From the NCBI GenBank assembly GCA_002324875.1, contig NTJG01000006.1:62001-126000 (forward strand): a stretch of DNA of 64,000 nucleotides, given 5' to 3'. The position numbers and the translations under genes are program-made. This document shows positions 1 through 9,241 of the stretch, in pieces; position 1 is the first letter of the stretch; each line of letters begins with the position of its first letter. The notes beneath the pieces are model-generated. The model saw only the letters and a program-made list of their open reading frames with translations, ran no database searches and had not been told where the DNA came from. The stretch comes from Lysobacteraceae bacterium NML93-0793 (GTDB taxonomy: Bacteria > Pseudomonadota > Gammaproteobacteria > Xanthomonadales > Xanthomonadaceae).

Positions 1-2
1 GC

Positions 3-647
3 GCCCTGCATGGTGCCGGGCGTCCGGTATGGGTGAACTGGCGCGGCGTTGCGCGGTTCGAGAACGGCGTGGCCGTGCGCATGGCGGGCTCGCTGAGTGA
101 CCTGGCCCAGCGCGGCAGTTCCTACGACACCTTGACCCATCTGCCGGGCCGGCCGCTGTTCCGTGACCGCCTGGATCACGCGATCGCCATGCATTGCAGC
201 CGGGCGGGCAAGGGCGAGGGCACGCCGGACGCCAATGACACCACGACGTTCGCGGTGCTGATGCTGGACCTGGACCGCTTCAAGACCGTCAATGACACGC
301 ACGGCCACCACGTCGGCGATCAACTGCTGCAACAGGTGGCCCGGCGGCTGGAAGCCTGCGTGCGCGCGGTGGACCTGGTGGCCCGCATGGGCGGCGACGA
401 GTTCAACGTGCTGCTCGAATCCGTGGGCCCGGCCGATGCCGAAGCGCGTGCCCGGCAGATCGCGACCGCACTCGCCGCGCCCTATGCAATCGGCGCGCTG
501 CAGGTGGTCACGGCCGCGAGCATCGGCCTGGTCTGCAGCCATCCCCGCCTGACCAGCAGCGACGCCTACCTGCGCGCCGCGGACGCGGCGATGTACCAGG
601 CCAAGAGCCGTTCGCTCGGCGTCAGCGTGTTCGCGGTGGGCGATTGA
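3..647 (+). CDS. PAS/PAC-GGDEF diguanylate cyclase, 5' end missing
   Basis: The reading frame is open from the window edge, so this is the C-terminal part of a longer protein; the GTG at 33 is not a credible start. The first residues look like the end of a PAC sub-domain, followed by a full GGDEF domain. The active-site GGDEF motif is at 390-404, and an RxxD pair (RAVD) lies five residues before it, the spacing of a c-di-GMP inhibitory I-site. GGDEF enzymes condense two GTP into c-di-GMP. Intact motifs suggest an active, feedback-inhibited cyclase. The upstream sensor lies outside the window. Confidence 0.93.
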   Translation, partial: ALHGAGRPVWVNWRGVARFENGVAVRMAGSLSDLAQRGSSYDTLTHLPGRPLFRDRLDHAIAMHCSRAGKGEGTPDANDTTTFAVLMLDLDRFKTVNDTHGHHVGDQLLQQVARRLEACVRAVDLVARMGGDEFNVLLESVGPADAEARARQIATALAAPYAIGALQVVTAASIGLVCSHPRLTSSDAYLRAADAAMYQAKSRSLGVSVFAVGD

Positions 648-874
648 GGGTGTGAGCCCGGTGGCGATCTTCCGGACGACGGAACCGCCGGGGTATCGGG
701 TTGCAGCGCAAGGTTCTCGCTGCAGTGGTCGACGCGCCGCGCCGGGGTGGTCGTCCGGCGGGTGTGGCTCGCAACGAATGTCCGTAGTGCAGGAGTGCGC
801 ACGCTGTCCCGCGCCTGCCACACACGCCGCGTACGCTGGTGCGTTCGCACGCATGTGGCTGCACTGGAGACCCG

Positions 875-2281
875 ATGGACACCGATACCCCGCTGATCGC
901 CCGCCGCCGCCTGCTCAAGGCCGCTGGATACGGACTCGGCCTGGCCGGCATGGGGCTCACGCCGGTGGGGCAGCTCCTGGCGCGGGCCGGCAGCACTACG
1001 CAGGTGCACGGCGGCTACGGCCCGCTGAAGCCGGTGCGCGATCTCAATACCGGCCTGCCGCTGCTGCGCCTGCCCGAGGGCTTCCGCTACACCACGTTCG
1101 GCTGGGCGGGCGAGGCATTGGCAGGCGACATCGCGTGTCCGGGCAAGCACGACGGCATGGGCGTGGTGCGCGCGGACGGCGACGTGGTCACGCTGGTGCG
1201 CAACCACGAGATCGGCGGCGAAACCCACGGCAGCTTCACGCCTGCCGGCGCCACCTGGGATCCGGATTGCGCCGGCGGCACGAGCACGCTGCGCTTCGAT
1301 ACCGCGGCGGGCCGGCTGCTGGAGGCGCGCCCGTCGCTGTCCGGCACGCTGGTCAATTGTGCGGGCGGGGTGACGCCGTGGGGCACGTGGCTGTCGTGCG
1401 AGGAGATCGTGCTCACGCGTGGTCAGGCGGTGCAGGTGGACGGCGTCTCGCACACGATGCGGCAGTCGCACGGCTATGTGTTCGAAGTGCCGGCCGAGGG
1501 TCTGTCCACCGCCGAACCGATCGTCGCGATGGGGCGTTTCAAGCACGAGGCCGCCACCATCGATCCGTCCACGGGCATCGTCTATCTCACCGAAGACGGC
1601 CATCGCCGTGCCGGTTTCTACCGCATGCTGCCGGCCGTTCCCGGCGAACTGCTGCGCGGCGGGCGTCTGCAGATGCTGGCGGCCGAAGGCGCGCCGGATC
1701 TGCGTCGCGGCCGCCGCCAGGGCGAACGGCTGAAGGTGCGCTGGGTGGAGATCGAGCAGCCCGATCAGGGCGCCGACGACGACAGCCCCACGCGCGACGA
1801 AGGCGTCGTGGCCCAGGGCGTGGCCGGCGGCGGCTCGGTGTTCACCCGGCTCGAAGGCTGCATCTACGGCGACGGCCGCGTGTTCTTCACCTCCACCGAC
1901 GGCGGCGACGCAGGCTGCGGCCAGGTCTGGGCCTATGCGCCCGGCGCCGAGACCCTGGAACTGGTGTTCGAATCGCCGGATCCGCAGGTGCTCGACTATC
2001 CCGACAACGTGGTGCTGAGCCCGCGCGGCGGCCTGGTGATCTGCGAGGACTCGTCGCAGCCGGTGCAGCGGCTCTACGGCATGACCGGCGCGGGCGGCCT
2101 GTTCGAGTTCTGCCGCAGCGACGTGGTGCTCGAGGGGCAGGGCGGCTTCACCGGCGATTTCCGGGGCGCCGAATGGGCCGGCGCCTGTTTCTCACCGGAC
2201 GGGCGCTGGTTGTTCGCCAACGTCTACACGCCGGGCTTCACGGTCGCGATCACCGGGCCCTGGCGCGACGGCTTGATCTGA
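875..2281 (+). CDS. PhoX-like (DUF839) phosphatase-family protein, Tat-exported
   Basis: This 468-residue protein belongs to the PhoX/DUF839 family of secreted beta-propeller phosphatases, whose characterised members use Ca and Fe cofactors. The N-terminus has an RRRLLK twin-arginine motif followed by a hydrophobic Gly/Leu stretch, so Tat export of a folded metalloenzyme is expected. The family pattern is visible near the front (HDGMGVV, then VRNHE) and near the end (SPDGRWLF). I chose the ATG at 875 over the open frame from 839 because a GGAGA ribosome site sits at 866-870 and the signal peptide begins properly there. No partner genes adjoin it. Substrate is not assignable. Confidence 0.85.
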   Translation: MDTDTPLIARRRLLKAAGYGLGLAGMGLTPVGQLLARAGSTTQVHGGYGPLKPVRDLNTGLPLLRLPEGFRYTTFGWAGEALAGDIACPGKHDGMGVVRADGDVVTLVRNHEIGGETHGSFTPAGATWDPDCAGGTSTLRFDTAAGRLLEARPSLSGTLVNCAGGVTPWGTWLSCEEIVLTRGQAVQVDGVSHTMRQSHGYVFEVPAEGLSTAEPIVAMGRFKHEAATIDPSTGIVYLTEDGHRRAGFYRMLPAVPGELLRGGRLQMLAAEGAPDLRRGRRQGERLKVRWVEIEQPDQGADDDSPTRDEGVVAQGVAGGGSVFTRLEGCIYGDGRVFFTSTDGGDAGCGQVWAYAPGAETLELVFESPDPQVLDYPDNVVLSPRGGLVICEDSSQPVQRLYGMTGAGGLFEFCRSDVVLEGQGGFTGDFRGAEWAGACFSPDGRWLFANVYTPGFTVAITGPWRDGLI

Positions 2282-2598
2282 GCGCTTCCGCCTCCGGCGT
2301 TCGCAAGGGGCTGCGATGGATGCGCCGACATCGGAGACAGCGGCCGGACCGAGAGGGGCTGTCGCCGGCGTCGTCGCATTCGAACTGCGTGCGCAGGCAG
2401 CGGGTCCGTGCAGGCGATCCGGTGAAGCGCGATGCGCTCGGCCAAGACCGCGCCAGCGGCGCATCTGTCGCGGCCGAGGCACCGTACACGCGCGGAACCA
2501 CGGCGTTCCTCGGTCGCCGCATCGGCCGCGCACGCGGTTGCAGCAATCCGTCCGCGGTTTGGGTAGCCTTTCACGCCCGGAATGGAGAGCACGCGGGC
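2282..2598. other. 317-bp gene-free stretch
   Basis: I see no credible coding region, repeat or clear promoter here. The open frames that cross it lack start signals and recognisable protein character. Confidence 0.5.
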
Positions 2599-2877
2599 AT
2601 GAGACCTACCGTTGTCGACCTCGTGACGCCGCACCTGCTGCGTATCGTCGACCTTGCCAACGAGGCCCAGAAGGGCGTCAGCGTGCAGTGGCATCTGAAC
2701 GATGCCGTCGGCCGTTCGATGGACGGACTGGCTGACCAGTACAACGCGTCCACCCTGGTGGCCGCCTATGTGGACGGCCTGGAAAGCCTTGTCGCCCAGG
2801 CACCGCCCGCCCGCGAGGATTACATCCGTGTGCTGAAGACTGCAGTCGAGGCGGCGCGGCGTCTGCGCCGCGACTGA
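2599..2877 (+). CDS. Small hypothetical protein
   Basis: This 92-residue acidic/helical protein is not recognised. The ATG at 2599 has a GGAGAG ribosome site at 2584-2589, nine bases upstream; the same frame is open far upstream but without protein-like sequence. The translation has no signal peptide, cysteine or membrane segment. It looks like a soluble helical protein ending in an Arg-rich tail (AARRLRRD). It stands alone between the PhoX-like gene and the TPR lipoprotein gene. Confidence 0.6.
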   Translation: MRPTVVDLVTPHLLRIVDLANEAQKGVSVQWHLNDAVGRSMDGLADQYNASTLVAAYVDGLESLVAQAPPAREDYIRVLKTAVEAARRLRRD

Positions 2878-3052
2878 GGACAGCGACTGGTCTGGCGGAA
2901 CGGCGAGGCGGCACGTCCATGATCGAACCCTTGCGGCACAGGTCTGGAGGAGACGGCGCTTCCCCGACGGGGCGCTGAAAGCGCCTATCGCACTCCGGCA
3001 ATCGCCCTCGCATCCGGTGCTGATAGGCTGGCCTGGAAACGGAGATCCGACA

Positions 3053-4225
3053 ATGCGAATGCTGGCCGCGGCAGGTTTCGGGCTGATGATGTTGCTGGGT
3101 GCCTGTTCAACGGCGCCGCCGCGTCAACAGGCAGTGTCCGACACCCCGCTCACTGCGCCACCACTGCGTCCCGATCTGTTCGGTGCACCGCTCGACGTCC
3201 CCCGCGTCGAGGCCCTGCACACGCTGACGGACGCGCAGCAGGCCGAGTTTCTCGCCTATTTTTCGGATCCAGTTCGCGCCGGGCAAAAGCCCCATGCGCG
3301 CATCTACGGGTATCTGGAACGCCGGCTGGGCAGTTTCACCTACTACGCGAAGACATTGGCAGCCGCCGACGCGCTGGACCAGAACCAGGGCAATTGCCTG
3401 TCGCTGGCGCTGGTGACCACCGCACTGGCCGAGCTGGGCGGTGTGGACTACGGCTTCCAGCGGATCCGGAACCGCCCGGTCTACGAAAGCCGGCAGGATT
3501 TCGTCATGGTGGCCGACCACCTCCGCACGCGCCTGTACGATCCCACCTTCATCCCCGATCCCGTCGCCGGTCGTCTGACCCGGCCTTTCATCGAGGTCGA
3601 CTATTTTCCCGAGCGGGGACAGCGTTACGGGGGACAGGTGGCAGGCGACGAAGTGGCCGCGATGTACTACGTCAATCTGGCCGGTGAGTCGCTGGTCGAC
3701 GGTGACCTGTCACGCAGCTACTGGCTGCTCGATGCTGCGCTGACCCAGGCGCCCGACAATCCGGGCGCGCTCAATTCGATGGCGGTGCTGCACAGGCGTG
3801 CGGGTGATGCGCGCACGGCCGAAGCGCTCTACGGACATCTCCTGGCCGTCCACGGGGACAGCCTTCTGCCGCTGGGAAATCTGCAGAATCTGCTGCGTGA
3901 TCAGGGGCGTCTCGAAGAGGTCGCGGCGCTCGATGTCCGGATCCGGCAACTGCCGGTTCGTGATCCCTACCGGCTGGTCGAGTTCGGCATGCAGGCGTAT
4001 GCGGACGGACGTCTGCAGGACGCACTCGAGTACTACGCCCAGGCCCTCGACGCGGCCCCGTACATGCACGAGATCTACTGGCGCCAGGCGATGGTCCATC
4101 ACGCGCTGGGCAATCAGCGTCACGCTGACGCGCTGCTCCAACAGGCCCGGGACATGGCGCCGCGGGTCAGCGATCAGAACCGCTACCAGGCCAAGCGCCT
4201 CGCGCTTTCGGGCGTTCTGAACTGA
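3053..4225 (+). CDS. Transglutaminase-like/TPR lipoprotein
   Basis: This 390-residue envelope protein opens with a lipoprotein signal (lipobox LLGAC in the first 20 residues). A cysteine-protease/transglutaminase-like region follows, with the conserved core NCLSLALV and a later ADH segment. The C-terminal half is tetratricopeptide repeats (for example NPGALNSMAVLHRRAGDARTA). The start at 3053 has GGAG at 3041-3044. A paralogue with the same layout lies at 58256-59341 on the other strand and carries a matching NCLTFTLL core. The TPR half suggests a scaffold; whether the cysteine is catalytic is unknown. Confidence 0.82.
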   Translation: MRMLAAAGFGLMMLLGACSTAPPRQQAVSDTPLTAPPLRPDLFGAPLDVPRVEALHTLTDAQQAEFLAYFSDPVRAGQKPHARIYGYLERRLGSFTYYAKTLAAADALDQNQGNCLSLALVTTALAELGGVDYGFQRIRNRPVYESRQDFVMVADHLRTRLYDPTFIPDPVAGRLTRPFIEVDYFPERGQRYGGQVAGDEVAAMYYVNLAGESLVDGDLSRSYWLLDAALTQAPDNPGALNSMAVLHRRAGDARTAEALYGHLLAVHGDSLLPLGNLQNLLRDQGRLEEVAALDVRIRQLPVRDPYRLVEFGMQAYADGRLQDALEYYAQALDAAPYMHEIYWRQAMVHHALGNQRHADALLQQARDMAPRVSDQNRYQAKRLALSGVLN

Positions 4226-4354
4226 GCCCCATTCCGCCCGCGGGGCGCGCGGTGATCCGGGTGCGCGGCTCCTCGTGATGTGAGCCGGATTGACGGGACG
4301 GCATCCTGGCGCCTCGACCCGTGTCGTGAAACACCTCGAGGGTGCTCGGGATCG

Positions 4355-4795
4355 TTACTTCCGGACGTCCAACAGCTCCACCTCGAACACCAGCGAGGCG
4401 CCCGGCGGGATGACGCGGCCGGCGCCGCTGTCGCCGTAGCCGAGCCACGCGGGAATGTGCAGTTCGCGCGTGCCGCCGGGCCGCATGCCGGCCACGCCTT
4501 CGTCCCAGCCGCGGATCACCTGGCCGGCCCCGAGCTGGAAGTCGAAGGGTTGGCCGCGTTCGACGGAACTGTCGAACTGCACACCGCGCCTGTCCGGCGC
4601 GTTCTGGTCGTACAGCCAACCGGTGTAGTGCACGCGCACGGTGTCGCCGGCCGCGGCGGGCGCGCCGTCGCCGGTGACCGTGTCGATGCGCTGCAACTCG
4701 CCGACGTCGCCGCCGGTGTACGGCGGTGGGGCACTGCACGCAGCCAGAAGCAGGACGGCGAGCGGCACGATGTGGCGGCGCAGGCGAGGGGTCAT
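4355..4795 (-). CDS. FKBP-type peptidyl-prolyl isomerase lipoprotein
   Basis: This 146-residue protein has a lipoprotein signal with lipobox LLAAC (Cys20) and one FKBP domain. Family signatures include VHYTGWLYD, FDSSVERGQPFDFQLG, VIRGWDEGV, and IPPGASLVFEVELLDV at the C-terminus. FKBPs catalyse cis-trans isomerisation of prolyl bonds; the lipid anchor would place this one at the periplasmic face of a membrane, helping envelope proteins fold. It converges with the TPR lipoprotein gene upstream. Its cytosolic counterpart in this window is the SlyD-like protein at 50788. Confidence 0.93.
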   Translation of the reverse strand: MTPRLRRHIVPLAVLLLAACSAPPPYTGGDVGELQRIDTVTGDGAPAAAGDTVRVHYTGWLYDQNAPDRRGVQFDSSVERGQPFDFQLGAGQVIRGWDEGVAGMRPGGTRELHIPAWLGYGDSGAGRVIPPGASLVFEVELLDVRK

Positions 4796-4981
4796 GGCAT
4801 GGGCGTGTTCGAAGGAGGGATCAGCATAGCCGGATCACGGGCCGGCCCTGTTCGAAGAGGCGCGCTGTGGTCACTGACGAAGATCGAAGGTGCCAGGCGT
4901 TTGCGTACGCATGTCCCTGCGGGCGACGTGCGATCGCGACGCACACCAGCGCGCGCACGCCGCGGCGCCGACGTGACGGGC

Positions 4982-5764
4982 TCAGGCCGGCACGAGCACG
5001 AACGCCGCGGCCAGCACTGCCGCAGCAGCGATGGCGACGGCGGCCCATCGGCGCATGCGCGTGCGCGGCACCGGCCGTGCATCCGCTGCATCGCGCGGCA
5101 TCTGCTGGGCGGCGTCGATTCCGGGTGCGATCAGCTGGAAGCGCATGGTGTCGAGCCGCAGTTCGTCGCCTGGGCCGAGAAAGCCGTGCTCGACGCGCGG
5201 GGTGTTGATGTAGGTGCCGTTGGAGGATTCGAGATCCTCCACCGAGACGCCGTCGCCGACCGGCTTGAGCAGCGCGTGGCGCCGGGAGATTTCGTCGAGC
5301 GGCACGGTGATGTCGCAGTCGGGCGCGCGGCCGATGACCACCGGGCCCGAGACCGGAAAGACCTTGCCGAACACGGCGCCCGACAGGCCGCGCAACACGA
5401 AACGCGGTATCGCCGTGCGCACGCGGGTGGCGCCGATGTCGTCATCGTCGGCGGGCTTCGGCAATAAAGGGCTGCGTGCCGGCTGAATCGTGGCGAGCGC
5501 GGCCTCGATGCCGCCGATATCGATGCGATCGCCGCTGCGCAGCGCCATGAGTTCGGACACGGGCTTGCCGTTGAGCGCCACCGCACCGCCGCCTGCGGGC
5601 ACCTGGAGATTCGCGCCGACTGCGGTGAGATGGATCTCGCAGTGCACCGGGTGGATCGCATCGCCGCCGAGTACGACAGCGCAGTTCGGCGCCGTGCCGA
5701 TCCGGTTGACGCCCGGACTCAGCAGCACCGCACCATGCTCACCGTTGGGAAACACCAGTTTCAT
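4982..5764 (-). CDS. Double FHA-domain membrane-anchored protein
   Basis: This 260-residue protein has two FHA-like modules. The first (about residues 5-90) is degenerate. The second (about 120-210) carries the canonical elements IGRAPDCDI, SRRHA and SSNGTYIN. An Arg-rich stretch and one hydrophobic segment at the extreme C-terminus (AAVAIAAAAVLAAAFVLVP) make it a tail-anchored cytosolic protein. FHA domains bind phosphothreonine, so it is probably an adaptor, but no Ser/Thr kinase or phosphatase of the Hanks type is nearby. I start it at the ATG at 5764, preceded by GGGGCGAAG, rather than at the longer frame from 5824. Confidence 0.85.
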   Translation of the reverse strand: MKLVFPNGEHGAVLLSPGVNRIGTAPNCAVVLGGDAIHPVHCEIHLTAVGANLQVPAGGGAVALNGKPVSELMALRSGDRIDIGGIEAALATIQPARSPLLPKPADDDDIGATRVRTAIPRFVLRGLSGAVFGKVFPVSGPVVIGRAPDCDITVPLDEISRRHALLKPVGDGVSVEDLESSNGTYINTPRVEHGFLGPGDELRLDTMRFQLIAPGIDAAQQMPRDAADARPVPRTRMRRWAAVAIAAAAVLAAAFVLVPA

Positions 5765-6043
5765 CTTCGCCCCCTGCGAAACGGTGCAGGCTGGAGCGCC
5801 GACAACCGTTCGTATTCTAGTCATGCCGATGGCGCGCCGGTCTCGACGCGGGCATCACGGATGCGATGGCCGGCGACACCGCGGCGGACTGTGCACGATC
5901 TGGCGTGACGGGCGCTGCAGATTTCCGTCACGCGGCCGCTAACATGCCGATGGCGCCGATCGACGGGCCTCCATGCGTCCTCATCCGGCTCTGACATCGG
6001 GGCTGGTATGCGGCGTCTGGGATTGCACAACAGGGGACGTCCG

Positions 6044-6487
6044 ATGTTCGAGTGGAAGAGTTGGCTGCTGGCCGCGTGCCTGCTGGGCAGCGTGTCGCCG
6101 GCCGTGGCATCCGGGCCGCACGCAGCACTGGTGAAGGGCGTCAGCGGCGGTGTCAGCATCGTGCAGGCGGGCGGGATGCGCGCGGCGGAGGCGGGGAGCC
6201 GGCTGCAGGTGTCCGATCGCATCGTGACCGCGCCGGGCGCCACGGCCTCGATCGTGTTCCGTGACGGCAGCATGCTCACGCTGGGCGGCGGCGCCGACGT
6301 GCATGTGCGCGATTACGTGTTCGAGCCCAGGGCAGGGCGCTACGCGTTCTCGCTCTACATGCAGCAGGGCGCGGCGATCTACGAGTCCGGGAAGATCGGC
6401 CGGCTCGCGCCGGAGGCGGTCGAGGTGGAGACGCCGCAGGCCACGGTGGGCGTGCGCGGCACCCGCTTCCTGATCGAGGCGGGTTGA
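6044..6487 (+). CDS. FecR-domain periplasmic protein
   Basis: This 147-residue secreted protein has a signal peptide ending near AVASG and one FecR domain. The family pattern is clear: GGVSIVQAG, then DRIVTAPGATASIVFRDGS, and the terminal TPQATVGVRGTRFLIE. The ATG at 6044 has AGGGGA at 6032-6037. It is the first gene of a tight three-gene unit: its stop is two bases before the OmpA-like gene, which precedes the CHASE2-HD-GYP gene. Classical FecR regulates an ECF sigma factor. This short periplasmic form has no sigma factor nearby, so an envelope-sensing or structural role is more likely. Confidence 0.88.
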   Translation: MFEWKSWLLAACLLGSVSPAVASGPHAALVKGVSGGVSIVQAGGMRAAEAGSRLQVSDRIVTAPGATASIVFRDGSMLTLGGGADVHVRDYVFEPRAGRYAFSLYMQQGAAIYESGKIGRLAPEAVEVETPQATVGVRGTRFLIEAG

Positions 6488-6489
6488 GC

Positions 6490-7092
6490 ATGGGCCGGAT
6501 GCCCTGGCGCGCGGCGGCGCTGCTGTGCGCGGCGGCGTTGCTGTCCGCGTGTTCCGCATCGCCGACACGCGTGACCCTGCTGCCGGACCGCAGCGGCGCG
6601 GTGGGCGCGGTCATGGTGGGCAACACGCATGGACAGGTCGGTCTGGACGAGGCTTACGGCCGGGCGGAGGCGGACGTCGCCTCGGCGCCGAAGCGCATGC
6701 AGACCGGCAGCCGCGAGGCGTTCGAAACCCGGCACCGCGGACTGCTCGATGCCCAGCCGGAGCCGCCGGTGAGTTTCGTCCTGAATTTCCTGTTCGACAG
6801 CATGCAGCTCACGCCCGAGTCCCGGCAGATGCTGCCCACGGTGCTGGATACGGTACGTCGCCGGCTGCCCACGGAGGTGACGGTCTTCGGCTATGCGGAT
6901 TCGGCCGGCGCCGCGGACTACAACCTGCGTCTCTCGGCCGATCGCGCGCGCGCGGTCGCCGCGCTGTTGCGCGGGATCGATCCGGAACTGCCGGTGCAAC
7001 TGGACTGGTTCGGCGACCGGTCGCCGCTGGTGCCGACCGCACCCGGCGTGCCCGAGCCGCGCAACCGTCGCGCCGAGATCCTGATCCTGTGA
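6490..7092 (+). CDS. OmpA-family lipoprotein
   Basis: This 200-residue protein has a lipoprotein signal (lipobox LLSAC) and a C-terminal OmpA/MotB peptidoglycan-binding domain (about residues 95-200). Its features are FLFDSMQLTPES, the VTVFGYADSAGAADYNLRLS segment and the terminal EPRNRRAEILI. The domain normally holds diaminopimelate in the cell wall. The ATG at 6490 follows the FecR stop by two bases, which suggests translational coupling. It probably links the outer membrane or wall to the neighbouring CHASE2 sensor. Confidence 0.9.
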   Translation: MGRMPWRAAALLCAAALLSACSASPTRVTLLPDRSGAVGAVMVGNTHGQVGLDEAYGRAEADVASAPKRMQTGSREAFETRHRGLLDAQPEPPVSFVLNFLFDSMQLTPESRQMLPTVLDTVRRRLPTEVTVFGYADSAGAADYNLRLSADRARAVAALLRGIDPELPVQLDWFGDRSPLVPTAPGVPEPRNRRAEILIL

Positions 7093-7129
7093 TGCGCCCG
7101 CGCATTCGCCCCTGCGCCGCCGCGCCGCG

Positions 7130-9241
7130 ATGCCGGAACTAGGCGCCCGCCCGCCACCGCCGGGTCTCACGCGTGAGGCCTGGCGTCGTCACGGCTGGAC
7201 GCTGCTGGTGACGGGCTTGCTGATCGCGCTGGTGCTGGGCGTGGCCGGCATGGCGCGAATCACACCGATCGTGCGGCTCGATGCCGCGCTGTTCGATGCG
7301 CTGATGCGCGCAACCGCGAACGACGTGCCCGAACCGGCCACGGCGGTCGCCGACATCGACGATGTGAGCCTGTCGGCGGTCGGCCAGTGGCCGTGGCCGC
7401 GCTACCGGCTGGCGGCGTTGCTCGAGCGCATCGCGTCCGAGCGACCGGCGGCCGTCGCGCTCGACGTCCTGCTGCCCGAGGCGGACCGGGTATCGCTGGC
7501 GGATATCAAAAAGACCTACCAGCGCGACTTCGGCCTCGAGGTCGCGATCACCGGCGTGCCCGAGGGCCTGCAGGACAACGACGGCTATCTCGGCCACACG
7601 ATGGCCCGGGCCGACGTGGTGGGCGCGCGCTACTTCTACTTTGACCACGTCAGCGGCGATCTCGCGCCGCCGCGGCCCGGCATCGGCGTCGACGGCGCGC
7701 TGGAGGCCCTGCATCTCGACAGCGCGTACGGCGTTCTCGACAACGTGGCACCGATCGCCTCGCAGACCCGGCTGAGCGGCTTCGTCAACATGCGCGTCGA
7801 CGACGACGGCGTGTTGCGACGCCTGCCGTTGCTGGTGGAATACCGCGGCGTGGTGTATCCGAGCCTCGCACTGGCGACGGCTATGCGCGCGCTGGGCGCG
7901 GATTCGGCGCGGGTCGTCGATGGTCGCGACGGGCCGTCGATCGTCATCGGCGCGCATGTCGTGCCGATCGATCGCAGAGGACAGGCGCTGCTGCGCTTCG
8001 ACGGTGCGCCCGAGCGCTACCCGGCGCTCGCGGCGGTGGACGTGCTGGCCGGACGGCACGCCGCAGACGACCTGCGCGGCAGGACGGTGATCGTCGGCTC
8101 TTCGGCCGTGGGACTGGGCGACCGGCACCGCACCGCGATGCATCCTGCGTTCTCGGGCGCGCGGGTGCATGCGGCATTCGTGCAGAGCGTTCTCGACGCC
8201 CGCGTGCCGCGCGCGCCGGCCTGGGGCGCGGCGGCCGCGCTGCTGCTCGGTCTGTTGATCGCGGCCGTGCAGGGCGGCCTGCTGCTGGCCGGTGGTCGTC
8301 TGTCCACGCTGGTCGCGGCGACGTGCGCGGGTGTGCTGATGCTGGCGACGCTGGCCCTGGCCGCGTTCGTCAGGGGCCAGTGGGTGCTGCCCGTCGCGGT
8401 ACCGGTGCTGGTGGCTGGCACGGTGCTGGTGACGGCCTTCGCCGCCCGCTACGTGCTGCAGCACCGCCACGCCCGACGCTGGCGCAAGCAGCTGGAGAAC
8501 GCGCGCCAGGTCACGATCGAATCGATGTCGGCCGTGGCCGAAACACGCGATCCGGAAACCGGCGCGCACATCAAGCGCACCCAGCACTACGTGCGCGCGA
8601 TCGCGCGACGGCTGCGCGACACCGGGCGTTACGCCGACGTCCTCGACGAGGCGTACATCGAGCTGCTGTTCCTGTCGGCGCCGCTGCACGACATCGGCAA
8701 GGTCGGTGTGCCCGACCACATCCTGCTCAAGCCCGGGCCGCTGTCCGCCGAGGAATGGGTGCTGATGCGCAGGCATGCCGAGTTCGGCCGACGGATCATC
8801 CTCAGCACCTCGCGCCACATCGAGGGCGACAACTTCCTCTCGGTCGCCGCCGAGATCGCGGCCACCCATCACGAGAAATGGGACGGATCGGGTTATCCGG
8901 CCGGACTGCGCGGCGAGGCGATCCCGCTGTCGGGTCGCATCATGGCGGTCGCCGACGTCTACGACGCACTGGTCAACCGGCGCTGCTACAAGCCGCCGTT
9001 CCCGCATGCGCAGGCGATGACGATGATGGCGCAGCTGCGCGGCGTGGCGTTCGATCCGGTCGTGCTGGACGCGTTCTTCGAGATCGAAGACGAGATCACC
9101 CGCATCGTCGCCGACTTCCGCGACGAGGATGACGCCGCACGCAGCGTGGATGTTGCGGCCGCAGTGGCGGGCGGCGGCTTCGCGGTCGACGCCACCGGCG
9201 TGGCCACGGCGCGGATCGAGGTGGATTGCCAGCGCGGTTGA
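7130..9241 (+). CDS. CHASE2 sensor - HD-GYP c-di-GMP phosphodiesterase
   Basis: This 703-residue inner-membrane signalling protein has, in order, a first membrane helix (about 25-45), a periplasmic CHASE2 domain (about 50-355), three closely spaced helices (about 362-443) and a cytosolic HD-GYP domain. Catalytic elements are intact: HDIGK near residue 520, HHE near 579 and GYP near 588. HD-GYP enzymes hydrolyse c-di-GMP to pGpG or GMP. CHASE2 is an extracytoplasmic sensor often fused to adenylate cyclase or kinase outputs and found beside FecR and OmpA genes, as here. The unit probably turns an envelope signal into lower c-di-GMP. The ligand is unknown. Confidence 0.93.
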   Translation: MPELGARPPPPGLTREAWRRHGWTLLVTGLLIALVLGVAGMARITPIVRLDAALFDALMRATANDVPEPATAVADIDDVSLSAVGQWPWPRYRLAALLERIASERPAAVALDVLLPEADRVSLADIKKTYQRDFGLEVAITGVPEGLQDNDGYLGHTMARADVVGARYFYFDHVSGDLAPPRPGIGVDGALEALHLDSAYGVLDNVAPIASQTRLSGFVNMRVDDDGVLRRLPLLVEYRGVVYPSLALATAMRALGADSARVVDGRDGPSIVIGAHVVPIDRRGQALLRFDGAPERYPALAAVDVLAGRHAADDLRGRTVIVGSSAVGLGDRHRTAMHPAFSGARVHAAFVQSVLDARVPRAPAWGAAAALLLGLLIAAVQGGLLLAGGRLSTLVAATCAGVLMLATLALAAFVRGQWVLPVAVPVLVAGTVLVTAFAARYVLQHRHARRWRKQLENARQVTIESMSAVAETRDPETGAHIKRTQHYVRAIARRLRDTGRYADVLDEAYIELLFLSAPLHDIGKVGVPDHILLKPGPLSAEEWVLMRRHAEFGRRIILSTSRHIEGDNFLSVAAEIAATHHEKWDGSGYPAGLRGEAIPLSGRIMAVADVYDALVNRRCYKPPFPHAQAMTMMAQLRGVAFDPVVLDAFFEIEDEITRIVADFRDEDDAARSVDVAAAVAGGGFAVDATGVATARIEVDCQRG

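Noticed and set aside
652..2877. 741-codon open frame on the plus strand
   Set aside because: Overlaps the PhoX-like gene in another frame and has no protein character until the small gene at 2599.
2955..2985. Nested hairpin with 7-bp outer and 4-bp inner stem upstream of the TPR lipoprotein
   Set aside because: No T-tract and no gene ends close to it; GC-rich chance structure is likely.
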